Of a stretch of 64,000 nucleotides of DNA, positions 1-7,448 are shown one piece after another. Position 1 is the stretch's first letter; each line of letters begins with the position of its first letter. This stretch comes from Synechococcus sp. MW101C3 (GTDB lineage: Bacteria; Cyanobacteriota; Cyanobacteriia; PCC-6307; Cyanobiaceae), in NCBI RefSeq assembly GCF_002252635.1, contig NZ_NQKX01000005.1, forward strand, positions 124,001 to 188,000, in the 5' to 3' direction. The notes beneath the pieces are model-generated. The model was not told where the DNA came from, made no database searches, and worked only from the letters and a program-made list of their open reading frames with translations. The position numbers and the translations under genes are program-made.

Positions 1-515
1 CTCGTAGCCAGTTGGGGACAGCCGCTGCATATCTTGGTAAACAATCTGCACCCTGCCGAATAGTGGCACGCACCTGTGAAGTGATTTTGATCATGCATGG
101 TAATCAAAACTGGCTTCTTCGTATCGCGAAGGTGCTGGAGGCACCTGATTGAAAACAGACCCGAAACCCAATGCATATTGACAATGTCATGTTCGTCAAA
201 CAAATCAATCAAAACTGCATCGTAAGGCCCTTCGAGATCTAGCGCACTAAGATAAGTGGTGGAGAAATCACTCCTTTCCTCGTTTAAATGCATTGACAGT
301 TTTTCGTCTGCCCATTCGCTGCCATGCTTATAAACCTTGCGCGTGGCAGTCTGCCCCGTTTTCTTATTGTATTCGCGCAGCCATAGGTCAGCATTTTCCC
401 TGTAGACAAGAGTGGCCCTAGAAACCTTGTTCTGTTCTCTGATGGCTTCCCATATGCGTCTGCAGGCTATGCCTGCTCCCCCACTTAGTCGTGTTGATGC
501 AAATAGAACTCGCAT
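1..515 (-). CDS. Glycosyltransferase (GT4-like), C-terminus cut by window edge
   Basis: Reading the minus strand from the ATG at 515 gives 171 open codons running off the window start. The N-terminus MRVLFASTRLSGGAGIACRR fits the Rossmann-like first strand of cell-wall glycosyltransferases. The later segment VNMHWVSGLFS followed by HDQNHFTGACHYSAGC and a CSGCPQL motif is the Cys-rich signature of the WcaC/WbuB-like GT4 subgroup, which adds sugars to surface polysaccharides. Only the acceptor-side domain is visible; the nucleotide-sugar-binding half lies outside. Base composition is noticeably more AT-rich than the sugar genes that follow, suggesting separate acquisition. The family call is fairly sure; donor and acceptor are unknown. 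Confidence 0.8.
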   Translation of the reverse strand, partial: MRVLFASTRLSGGAGIACRRIWEAIREQNKVSRATLVYRENADLWLREYNKKTGQTATRKVYKHGSEWADEKLSMHLNEERSDFSTTYLSALDLEGPYDAVLIDLFDEHDIVNMHWVSGLFSIRCLQHLRDTKKPVLITMHDQNHFTGACHYSAGCRLFTKICSGCPQLAT

Positions 516-533
516 AGCTGATTTATCCAGAGC

Positions 534-1104
534 CTATGCTCTGTCCCTCGTGTGCGCTTGAAATGCCAACCAAGAATTCTTGATTCCTTCTTGCAGGCCA
601 ATTTGTGGCTGCCATCCCGTGGCGGTGATTCGACTCACGTCGAGTTGTCTCTTTGGCGTTGCGTCTGGTTTGGTTGAGTCCCATTGGATTGCGCCGCTGT
701 AGCCCACCGTACTGGTTGCCAGTTCAGCCAGCTCCCTGATAGCAAGATCTACACCGTTACCCACGTTTAGGTGCTGCACCGGCTCGATCGAATCTGACGA
801 GTAGTGCTCAAGCGCATGCACGCAGGCCTCACCCAGATCATCCGCTTGCAGGAACTCCCTCAGCGGCGCGCCCGTACCCCACCGAGGCACGCTTGGCGCA
901 ACGCTTTCCCTGTCCTCGTGGAATTGGCAGATCACGGCGGCCATCACATGGCTGTGGGTGGGATGGTATTGGTCACCCGGCACATAGAGATTGGTGGGCA
1001 TCAGGCTGATCGCATCGAAGCCGTACTGGATCCGTAGCACCTGGCAGGGCTTAATGCCGGCGATCTTGGCGATCGCATCCCACTCATTGGAGGGCTCCAG
1101 GGTC
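534..1104 (-). pseudogene. C-terminal remnant of GDP-L-fucose synthase
   Basis: About 190 codons align without gaps to the last 60% of the intact fcl gene at 1607-2602. Similarity begins abruptly at LEPSNEWDAIAK, which matches LEPTNEWYAIAK of the intact gene. The NAD-binding N-terminal half is absent, and the catalytic Tyr of the YxxxK pair is Asp. NLYGPGD has become NLYVPGD. The reading frame is still open to the stop at 534. Without the Rossmann fold and the catalytic Tyr it should be inactive. Divergence is much larger than between the two gmd copies, so this is an older duplicate or one from another strain. The 70 nt between it and the higA stop show no recognisable homology. Confidence 0.85.
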
Positions 1105-1174
1105 TCCTGATGCTGCTCAAGAGCCTGGAGCTGCAGAAATTGCTGGGAGGCCGTTGAGACAGGCAACAGCGCGA

Positions 1175-1486
1175 TCAGACCGTTAGTAGCTCCATGGCCG
1201 TGGCCGTCAACCCCGAAAGGTCGAGCCGCTGCCTGGCCTCCCACAGCTGGTAGCTGTCCTGCAGCGCCAGCCAGCTGTCGGGGCTGCGACCCAGCACCTT
1301 CGACAACCGCAGCGCTATGTCCGGTGTGACCCGGCTTTTGCTGGCCACCAGCCGCTGAAACGTGGAGGCAGACACCCCCAGCCGCTCCGCCACTTTCCGA
1401 ATCGAGAGCTCGCAGGGCTCGAAATACACCCCCGCGATGAACTCGTCCGGATGAGGCGGCTGATGCATCGCGATCGCTTGTGCCAT
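1175..1486 (-). CDS. higA: HigA/VapI-family antitoxin
   Basis: Protein of about 103 residues, starting at the ATG at 1486. It opens with HPDEF, the conserved HPGE-like entry of HigA antitoxins. The helix-turn-helix follows: LSIRKVAERLGVSASTFQRL, then TPDIALRLSKVLGRSPDSWL. HigA proteins bind and silence the HigB ribosome-dependent RNase and repress their own operon. A TTG nine bases upstream is in frame, but the ATG overlaps the upstream stop as TGATG, the usual coupling of higB with higA. The partner toxin is decayed (next entry), so this is an orphan antitoxin between two fcl-derived sequences. It could still regulate other promoters. Confidence 0.85.
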   Translation of the reverse strand: MAQAIAMHQPPHPDEFIAGVYFEPCELSIRKVAERLGVSASTFQRLVASKSRVTPDIALRLSKVLGRSPDSWLALQDSYQLWEARQRLDLSGLTATAMELLTV

Positions 1487-1606
1487 CAGTGGCAATCCTC
1501 ATCGTGGAGATCAAAGACGTGGCCCGCGCAGAACACAAAGTTGGGCCACCACGCTTCATGCCGGGCGCGGATCCAGCGGCCAGGGCTGCTGTTGCACTTG
1601 CCATTC
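1486..1606 (-). pseudogene. Decayed C-terminus of a HigB-type toxin
   Basis: The frame that ends with TGA at 1488-1486, coupled to the higA ATG, encodes about 40 residues ending NFVFCAGHVFDLHDEDCH. HigB toxins end in a pattern like WRICFRW-x-GHAYDVEIVDYH, so GH-V-F-D-L and the terminal D-x-H match, while the W-R-I-C core is scrambled. Upstream the similarity disappears into the 3' end of fcl, so most of the toxin is missing. The identification is inference from the end motif, the frame and the toxin-first gene order; I see no alternative family. Confidence 0.5.
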
Positions 1607-2602
1607 TCATAGCCGGATGCTCCCACGGGCGGCAAACTCGGCCACCGTGCCCGCCAGCCCCTCCGCCAACGGGATGCGGGCGCGCCAACCCAGGGCCGCC
1701 AGGCGGCTCACATCCAGCTGCTTTTTCGGGGTGCCGTCGGGCCTGGTGCTGTCCCACTCCAGGCTGCCGGCAAAGCCGGTGGCGGCGGCCACCGCTTCCG
1801 CCAGCTCGCGGATCGTGAGATCCACGCCCGTGCCCACATTCAGAAACTGCAGCTCTTGGGGCCCCGGCTGCCAGCGCTCCAGCGCGAACACGCACGCCTC
1901 GCCCAGATCATCCACATGCAGGAATTCCCGCAGCGGCGTGCCGGTGCCCCAGCAGGTCACGCTCGGTGCATTGGCCTGGGCCGCCTCATGAAACCGCCGG
2001 ATCAAGGCCGGCAGCACATGGCTGTTGGTGGGGTGGTAGTTGTCGCCAGGCCCATACAGATTGGTGGGCATCAGGCTGATCGCATCGAAGCCGTGCTGGA
2101 GCCGCAGCGCCGCACACAGCTTGATGCCGGCGATCTTGGCGATCGCGTACCACTCATTGGTGGGCTCCAGGGCTCCAGTGAGCAGCTCCTCTTCCCGGAT
2201 CGGCTGCTCAGCGAACTTCGGGTAGATGCAGCTGCTGCCCAGGAACAGCAGCCGCCGCACGCCGTTGCGCCAGGCGTTTTCGATCACATTGATCTGGATC
2301 TTGAGGTTGTCGAGCAGGAAATCAGCTGGATAGCTGCTGTTCGCCGCAATGCCCCCCACCTTCGCGGCCGCCAGCACCACCACCGTGGGCTGATGCACGC
2401 CAAACCAGGCCGCCACCGCCGCGCCATCGAGCAGGTCGAGGTCCTCGCGGCCGGCGGTGAGCAGGGCGCCGCCCTGGGCTTCATCCCCATAGCCGGCGCG
2501 CTGCAGTGCCCGCACGATCGCGCCACCCGCCATGCCGCGGTGGCCCGCCACGAAGAAGCGGTCGGCTGGGGTGATCAAGGGTGTGGTGGAGGTGGTGGTC
2601 AT
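1607..2602 (-). CDS. fcl: GDP-L-fucose synthase
   Basis: 331 residues, the full length for WcaG/Fcl. It performs the epimerisation and NADPH reduction that turn GDP-4-keto-6-deoxymannose into GDP-L-fucose. The nucleotide motif GHRGMAG is at residues 20-26. Catalytic Ser is in GSSCIYP (about 123-124), Tyr152 and Lys156 are in EWYAIAK, and the active-site His is about residue 195 in NSHVLPALIRRF. All are intact. It acts directly after GDP-mannose dehydratase (3375-4523), from which it is separated by a toxin-antitoxin pair on the other strand, so the two biosynthetic genes are not in one simple operon here. Two degenerate fcl copies lie elsewhere in the window. Confidence 0.95.
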   Translation of the reverse strand: MTTTSTTPLITPADRFFVAGHRGMAGGAIVRALQRAGYGDEAQGGALLTAGREDLDLLDGAAVAAWFGVHQPTVVVLAAAKVGGIAANSSYPADFLLDNLKIQINVIENAWRNGVRRLLFLGSSCIYPKFAEQPIREEELLTGALEPTNEWYAIAKIAGIKLCAALRLQHGFDAISLMPTNLYGPGDNYHPTNSHVLPALIRRFHEAAQANAPSVTCWGTGTPLREFLHVDDLGEACVFALERWQPGPQELQFLNVGTGVDLTIRELAEAVAAATGFAGSLEWDSTRPDGTPKKQLDVSRLAALGWRARIPLAEGLAGTVAEFAARGSIRL

Positions 2603-2667
2603 GGCGAGAACAACCTGTTCAAGAGCTGCACTCCAGGCTTGCGGCCACGAGCCTGAGCCCCCGCTTG

Positions 2668-2681
2668 GTCCACTAGTGGAC
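2668..2681. promoter_or_regulatory. Palindromic operator upstream of Phd/VapC pair
   Basis: A perfect 14-base palindrome, GTCCACTAGTGGAC, ends 35 bases before the antitoxin start at 2717. Phd/VapB antitoxins repress their own operon by binding short palindromes near the promoter, so this is the likely autoregulatory site. The location between fcl and the TA pair allows it to affect only the plus-strand TA transcript directly. Binding is inferred. Confidence 0.6.
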
Positions 2682-2716
2682 TAAGGTGCATTGGTTGGCA
2701 GCAGCCTCTCGTCGCC

Positions 2717-2977
2717 ATGCGCACACCCTTGCGGATCGTGAATGTGCACGAGGCCAAAACCCACTTCTCGCGGCTGATCGATGCCGCCCATGCTGGTGAA
2801 ACCATCGTGGTGGCCAAAGGCGGACGTCCCTGGGCGCGGCTGGTGCCTCTGGAGCAGCCCACACCCAAGCGCAATCCCGGCGTGTTGCGCGGGATCATCA
2901 CCCTGCCTCCGCCGGAGGTGCTGCTCGAACCGCTGCCGGAGGAGGAGCTCGCCGCTCTGGAAGACCCCCTCCTGTGA
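2717..2977 (+). CDS. Phd/YefM-type antitoxin
   Basis: 86 residues starting MRTPLRIVNVHEAKTHFSRL, followed by GETIVVAKGGRPWARLVPLE. This is the classic Phd/YefM N-terminal DNA-binding fold, in which the EAKTHFSRLI helix is diagnostic. The acidic, Leu/Pro-rich C-terminal tail (LLEPLPEEELAALEDPLL) is the part expected to wrap and block the toxin. Its stop overlaps the toxin start by 4 bases (GTGA), so translation is coupled. A palindromic operator lies just upstream. It is on the plus strand, opposite to the fucose genes on both sides. Confidence 0.9.
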   Translation: MRTPLRIVNVHEAKTHFSRLIDAAHAGETIVVAKGGRPWARLVPLEQPTPKRNPGVLRGIITLPPPEVLLEPLPEEELAALEDPLL

Positions 2978-3366
2978 GCACTGCTTTGCTGCTCGACACC
3001 CACGCCCTGCTCTGGTGGCTGGCTGAACCCGATCGCCTCTCTCCAGCAGCCCATGCCGCCATTGCCGATGACACGGCACGGGTGCTGGTGAGTGCGGCTT
3101 CCGGCTGGGAGATCGCCACCAAGGTGCGCCTGGGCAAGCTTCCCGCCGCCACTCCCCTGCTCGAGCAGCTGCCCGCCATGTTGGCCGCCCAGGGGTTCGA
3201 CCTGTTGCCGATCGAGCTGCGCCATGGCCTGCGGGCGGGCAGCTACGGGATGGCCCATCGCGATCCCGTTGATCGCTTGCTGGCCGCCCAGGCCGAGCTG
3301 GAGGCCCTCACCCTGGTGAGCGTTGATCCAGCTCTCAGGGCCTTTCCCTGCAACCTGCTCTGGTAA
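2974..3366 (+). CDS. vapC: PIN-domain toxin (VapC family)
   Basis: 130 residues from a GTG that overlaps the antitoxin stop. It has the four acidic residues of the PIN ribonuclease site: Asp8 in LLDTHALLWW, Glu46 in SGWEIATK, and Asp97 and Asp100 in HRDPVDRLLAAQA. The ending LVSVDPAL is typical of the subgroup paired with Phd antitoxins. It is predicted to cleave RNA and stop growth when the antitoxin is lost. The gene ends only 8 bases before the 3' end of gmd, so the TA pair fills the whole gap between gmd and fcl. Confidence 0.92.
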   Translation: MSTALLLDTHALLWWLAEPDRLSPAAHAAIADDTARVLVSAASGWEIATKVRLGKLPAATPLLEQLPAMLAAQGFDLLPIELRHGLRAGSYGMAHRDPVDRLLAAQAELEALTLVSVDPALRAFPCNLLW

Positions 3367-3374
3367 GCCCGCCA

Positions 3375-4523
3375 TCAACCCTTGCCTCCGGCCACCGTCA
3401 CCGCCGCCGGGTTGGTGGGCGGGTTCTCCATCGAGCCCACCACCTTGAAGCCCTTCAGCCGCAGGATCGCCTCCTTGCGCGCTTCCTCCTTATCGGCCGC
3501 CACCATCTCCGCCACCAGTTGCTCCAAGGTGGTGGTGGGCGTCCAGCCCAGCTTCTCGCGTGCCTTGGTGGGATCACCCAGCAGCGTTTCCACCTCCGCC
3601 GGTCGGAAATAGCGCGGGTCGATCCGCACCACCACTTCGCCGCTGCTGCGCTTGCCGATCTCCTCGGTGCCCGTGCCCTCCCACTCGAGCTCCCCCCAGC
3701 CCAGCTCCAATGCCGCCAGCTCGATGAAGTGCCGCACCGTTTCCTGCCGGCCCGTGGCGATCACGAAATCCTCCGGCGGCCCCTCCTGCTGCAGCATCCG
3801 CCATTGCATCTCCACATAATCCCTGGCGTGGCCCCAATCGCGCAGCGAATCGATGTTGCCCATGTAGAGGCAATCCTCCAGCCCTTCGTTGATCCGTGCC
3901 AGGCCGCGCGTGATCTTGCGCGTCACAAACGTTTCACCCCGCCGTGGTGACTCATGGTTGAACAGAATCCCATTGCAGGCATACATGCCATAGGCCTCGC
4001 GGTAGTTCACCGTGATCCAATAGGCAAAGAGCTTTGCCACCCCATAGGGGCTGCGCGGATAGAAGGGTGTGGTTTCCTTCTGCGGTATCTCCTGCACCAG
4101 CCCATACAGCTCACTGGTGCTGGCCTGGTAGATGCGCGTTTTCGGTGTGAGCCCCAGCATCCGCACCGCTTCCAGGATGCGCAGCGTGCCCATGGCATCG
4201 CTGTTGGCGGTGTACTCCGGCGCCTCAAAGCTCACCGCCACATGGCTCTGGGCGCCAAGGTTATAAATCTCATCCGGCTGCACCTGCTGGATGATCCGGA
4301 TCAGATTTGTGCTATCCGTTAAATCGCCATAGTGCAGTGTGAGCCGCGGATTCTCTTCATGGGGATCCTGATAAAGATGATCGATGCGCGCCGTATTGAA
4401 GCTGCTGGCGCGGCGCTTGATGCCGTGCACCGCGTAGCCCTTCTCCAGCAGCAGCTCGGTGAGGTACGAGCCATCCTGGCCGGTGATGCCTGTAATCAGA
4501 GCGGTCTTGGCGGCTGGGGGCAC
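3375..4523 (-). CDS. gmd: GDP-mannose 4,6-dehydratase, copy 1
   Basis: This enzyme converts GDP-mannose to GDP-4-keto-6-deoxymannose, the substrate of Fcl. The [10 protein letters not shown] nucleotide loop lies near the N-terminus and the catalytic TSELYG and YxxxK (SPYGVAK) motifs follow. [13 protein letters not shown] and [11 protein letters not shown] are typical of Gmd. I chose the GTG at 4523, where similarity to copy 2 begins; a TTG at 4574 would add 17 unrelated residues. Copy 2 (13900-15078) differs at roughly a dozen residues, for example GELEWEG against GAIQWEG. Length is about 382 residues, slightly longer than most Gmd because of a C-terminal tail. Confidence 0.95.
   Translation of the reverse strand: MPPAAKTALITGITGQDGSYLTELLLEKGYAVHGIKRRASSFNTARIDHLYQDPHEENPRLTLHYGDLTDSTNLIRIIQQVQPDEIYNLGAQSHVAVSFEAPEYTANSDAMGTLRILEAVRMLGLTPKTRIYQASTSELYGLVQEIPQKETTPFYPRSPYGVAKLFAYWITVNYREAYGMYACNGILFNHESPRRGETFVTRKITRGLARINEGLEDCLYMGNIDSLRDWGHARDYVEMQWRMLQQEGPPEDFVIATGRQETVRHFIELAALELGWGELEWEGTGTEEIGKRSSGEVVVRIDPRYFRPAEVETLLGDPTKAREKLGWTPTTTLEQLVAEMVAADKEEARKEAILRLKGFKVVGSMENPPTNPAAVTVAGGKG
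3408..4523 (-). repeat. Direct repeat, gmd copy A
   Basis: About 1.1 kb is nearly identical to 13933-15048, in the same orientation. The match runs from the codons for TNP near the C-terminus up to the PVPPAAK N-terminal codons. A short match (ACAAACTACGCCGAG) even lies upstream of both genes. Differences are scattered single or few-base changes. The repeats enclose the rhamnose genes. Confidence 0.85.
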
Positions 4524-4683
4524 CGGCGGACTTCGGCGTGGATTCGATGCCAACAAACTACGCCGAGAAGGCAAAAATGTCTGCGCTGGTCCGGTGGATC
4601 ACGTGGCTACTCACACAGGCCCCGATCGCGCAGGCCTGCGCATCAAGGAATAGGGGACATTGCCGTTCTTGCTGTTGGGATGG

Positions 4684-5904
4684 CTACCGCCATGGCGTTT
4701 CGCCCAGGCGCTGCACGCACCACGCCCCGAAGCTGCCGTGGAGCGCAGCGCCGTGCGGTGCCGCCGCCGGCAGCGCTGTGGCGGCTGCCGCCAGCGCTGC
4801 CAGCCAGGCGGCTCCATCGTGGCCGTCGGGCCGCTGCCAACCCACCCCCAGCTCCACCGCCTCCGTCGCCAGCCAGCCCTCGCCGTAGCCGGCCGCCGCC
4901 GCCGGCAGGCCCAGCGCCGCTCGGCTGGCGGCCCATTGCCACACCATGCCGCTGCTGCGCTGGCCGTAGCGCCGTGGGTCGTAGGCCAGCAGCGCCACCG
5001 GGCAGCGCGCCAGCCAGTGCTGCATCGCCCCGCTCTCGATCTCTCCCTCCAGCAACACCAGGCCGATGCCGGCCGCCTCTGCCCGCTGCAGCAGCTGCCG
5101 CTCCTGCGGCTCCAGCCCCGTGTGGCTGTGGCGGTGAAACAACCAGCCCCAGCCGGCCAGCGCTGGCGGCACCCCTTGCGCCACCAGCCTCTCCAGCACC
5201 GCCAACGCTTCCGCTCGGCCCTTGCCGGCTTTCAGGTCGCCCCAATGCAGCAGCACCAGCGGCGGTGCTGCCGCCGGCAGCGGCTGCGGCGTGCACCCAG
5301 CTCCCACCACCGCCGGGTGCACGCCGCCATCGCTCAACCCGGTCGCAGCCAGCAGTGGCTGATACAACCGCTGCTGCTGCCGGCTGGGCAAGGCCAGCGT
5401 GAGCTGGTGGCCCTGCTGCGCCGCCGCCCTGGCCAACGCCGCCAGCGCCACCCGGCAGCAGGCCGTGGCCTGGGCGTCGCCAGCGGCGCCATCCAGCCGT
5501 TCCCCTGGCGCAAACATCAGGCTCACCAGCACCCTCGCCGCCGGCGCCCCTGCCAGGTAGCGCGCCAGCCCCAGCAACTGAAACGGCAGCAGGCTGTGGG
5601 CCAGCCAGGCGCTCACCGGCCCAGCTGGCGCCGCCGCCGCCAGCGCCAGCTGCTGCTCCAGCCGCCGCGCCAGCTGCAACGCCCCACCCAGTTCCAGCCA
5701 TAGCCGCGGGTCCACGTAGCCGCAGCCGCTGAACACACCCCGCAGCGGCTGCGGTGCCGTGGCCTCCGCCTCCAGTGCCACATCCGCCCACAGCTCCGCG
5801 TGCCACCCCCCCTGGCGCAGAGCCGCCAGCAACGGCCGGTTCACTTCGCCGTGGTGCCCCACCGTGCTGGCGTAAGCCGGATCCACGATCACCAACCGGG
5901 CCAT
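4684..5904 (-). CDS. Glycosyltransferase-like protein
   Basis: 406 residues starting MARLVIVDPAYASTVGHHGE, a Rossmann-like first strand. Mid-protein PPLVLLHWGDLKAGKGRAEA resembles the start of the second GT-B domain (strand, G-x-x-K-G-x). A later segment VALLAYDPRRYGQRSSGMVW resembles the donor-loop region, where Tyr and Ser-Ser-Gly bind the sugar nucleotide. I could not place it in a named CAZy family. Its position between gmd and rfbB, both surface-sugar genes, supports a role in building the polysaccharide. It diverges from the next gene across 65 bases. Confidence 0.6.
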   Translation of the reverse strand: MARLVIVDPAYASTVGHHGEVNRPLLAALRQGGWHAELWADVALEAEATAPQPLRGVFSGCGYVDPRLWLELGGALQLARRLEQQLALAAAAPAGPVSAWLAHSLLPFQLLGLARYLAGAPAARVLVSLMFAPGERLDGAAGDAQATACCRVALAALARAAAQQGHQLTLALPSRQQQRLYQPLLAATGLSDGGVHPAVVGAGCTPQPLPAAAPPLVLLHWGDLKAGKGRAEALAVLERLVAQGVPPALAGWGWLFHRHSHTGLEPQERQLLQRAEAAGIGLVLLEGEIESGAMQHWLARCPVALLAYDPRRYGQRSSGMVWQWAASRAALGLPAAAAGYGEGWLATEAVELGVGWQRPDGHDGAAWLAALAAAATALPAAAPHGAALHGSFGAWCVQRLGETPWR

Positions 5905-5969
5905 GGCCTTTTAACCCCGTCGCGGGCAACGTAGGCGACAGAATCCTGTTCATCCATTCCGGGGTGCCG

Positions 5970-7127
5970 ATGGCCGATCTGCTGGAGCTGGGCCGGCGCG
6001 GCCATCACACAGAGCTGGCCCAGCACGCTGCCGCGGCACGCTCCAGCGCGGCTTGGTCGGCGGCTGCCGCGCTCGAACTCGCCTGCGCCTGGCTGCTGGC
6101 CGGTGATCTGCGCCAGGCGGATCTCGCTGTGCTGGAGGCCGATCAGTGCGACCCCTCCCTCGGCCTGGTGCCGGATGTGTGGGGCCTATGGCCCGCACCA
6201 CCCGCCCAAGAGGGTGCGGAGCGCCAGCAGGCGCTGGCCTGGGCGGAGCGCTGCCGCGCCTGGCGCCGGCCTGATCCCCAGGCCCTCTGGCAGCAGCTGC
6301 TGCCCCGCCTGCAGGCCCATTGGAAGCTGGCTCTCGAACCCGATCCCGGCGATCTGCTGCTGATTCTTTCCCGCACCTCTGAGGCGGCGTCCGCGCCCCT
6401 CGATCCGCCCCTGCAGCCGGAACTGGCGCGCCTGGTGGGCGATGCCGAGATCGCCGCCGAACCCGCCGCCAGCAACCGCTACTGGCAGCTGCTGGCCAGC
6501 CTCTGGCCCCAGTGGGCCCTGGCCCGCATCCGCGCGGCCGATCTCGCCCTCGCCCGCGGTGAACTGGAAGCCAGTGGCCGCTGGCTGCAGGAGCCATCAC
6601 CCGCCGCCCAGGCCAATCCCTGGTTCCACGATGTGGTGGCCCGCCACGCCGTGCAGCGCGGCGCTGTCGACGCCGCCCTTGACGCCTGGGCGGAAGCGAT
6701 CCGCATGGCCCAGGCCGATGCCAGCACCACCGGCCTGGCGGAGCTGTTTGAGCAGCGCCGCCGCGAGGCCCGCCGTGGTCCGGGGGTCCTGCAGGTGCGC
6801 AGCCTCGCCAACCGCGGTGAGCCGCAAGCCGCCGGCGCCCTGCTGGAGCGGCTGCTGGCCGACGACCCCCAGTGGCAGCCGCTGCGCAGCCTGAAGGAGC
6901 AGCTGCGCGCAGGGCTGCCCTCAGGCGCTGTGGCCGGGCCCGCTGACCCGCCTGATGGGATGGCGGAAGGCAGGGACGCAGGCCCCGATTGGCTTGATCG
7001 GGCCACGGCGCGGTTAAAGGCTCTTGGTGTGGCCACACCGCCCCTGCCCCCGCAGGCGCCTGACGCCGACATCGACGCCATCACGCGCCGGCTCAGCGAC
7101 TACGAAGCCCGCTTCGCGCTGGCCTGA
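5970..7127 (+). CDS. Helical, TPR-like protein of unknown function
   Basis: 385 residues from the ATG at 5970; upstream codons in this frame belong to the shadow of the divergent gene. The sequence is almost all helical, with repeated A/L/W-rich segments of 30-35 residues such as ALELACAWLLAGDLRQADLA, LARIRAADLALARGELEASG and RSLANRGEPQAAGALLERLL, a TPR-like pattern. No catalytic motif is visible. It may be a scaffold for the neighbouring glycosyltransferase and methyltransferase, but that is only context. No signal peptide is seen. Confidence 0.6.
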   Translation: MADLLELGRRGHHTELAQHAAAARSSAAWSAAAALELACAWLLAGDLRQADLAVLEADQCDPSLGLVPDVWGLWPAPPAQEGAERQQALAWAERCRAWRRPDPQALWQQLLPRLQAHWKLALEPDPGDLLLILSRTSEAASAPLDPPLQPELARLVGDAEIAAEPAASNRYWQLLASLWPQWALARIRAADLALARGELEASGRWLQEPSPAAQANPWFHDVVARHAVQRGAVDAALDAWAEAIRMAQADASTTGLAELFEQRRREARRGPGVLQVRSLANRGEPQAAGALLERLLADDPQWQPLRSLKEQLRAGLPSGAVAGPADPPDGMAEGRDAGPDWLDRATARLKALGVATPPLPPQAPDADIDAITRRLSDYEARFALA

Positions 7128-7149
7128 TCAGGCACTGGCCTGAGCGCCA

Positions 7150-7410
7150 TCAGCCCTGCCGTTCCACCCGCTCCAGCAGCGCCTCAATCAGGCCTTCCGC
7201 CCGCTGCAGCTGCTCACGCTGGCGCTGCACCAGCTGCTCCTGCTGCTGGTGGGCCAGGAGGCAAACCTCCAGTTCCTCCTGCACCTGCTGCAGCATCAGC
7301 AGATTGAGCTCCGCCTCATCGCGGGCCTCCTCCAGCTGGCTGCGGAGGCTGACGATCTGGGCCTCCAGGTGCTGGGGGTCGGCGGCCGTGGCGCGGGTGG
7401 GTTCGCTCAT
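7150..7410 (-). CDS. Small coiled-coil protein
   Basis: 86 residues from the ATG at 7410. After a short Ala/Thr-rich start, residues 15-85 form one uninterrupted heptad-like stretch (HLEAQIVSLRSQLEEARDEA, then QQVQEELEVCLLAHQQQEQL and QRQREQLQRAEGLIEALL). It is dominated by Leu, Gln and Glu with no Pro or Gly breaks, so a dimeric coiled coil is likely. Similar short coiled-coil proteins accompany glycosyltransferases in cyanobacterial glycan clusters, but I do not recognise this one. It ends just after the TPR-like gene (convergent) and diverges from the methyltransferase across 38 bases. Confidence 0.65.
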   Translation of the reverse strand: MSEPTRATAADPQHLEAQIVSLRSQLEEARDEAELNLLMLQQVQEELEVCLLAHQQQEQLVQRQREQLQRAEGLIEALLERVERQG

Positions 7411-7448
7411 CGGCGATACCTTAATCAAGTTCCCTGAGTAACAATCGA

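Noticed and set aside
1470..1477. GCGATCGC as a restriction or recombination site
   Set aside because: It is the common cyanobacterial iterated palindrome and recurs widely through the window without relation to the rearrangements.
534..1895. A single long minus-strand protein spanning fcl remnant and beyond
   Set aside because: Only the part below 1104 resembles a family; the rest is out of frame with higA, higB remnant and fcl and is a GC-driven open frame.
2599..3378. Long minus-strand frame opposite the Phd/PIN pair
   Set aside because: Low-complexity translation without motifs; the plus strand encodes recognisable antitoxin and toxin.
4643..5953. Gly/Ala-rich frame overlapping the glycosyltransferase
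   Set aside because: Shadow of the 4684-5904 gene, consisting of codon-shifted GC-rich repeats.
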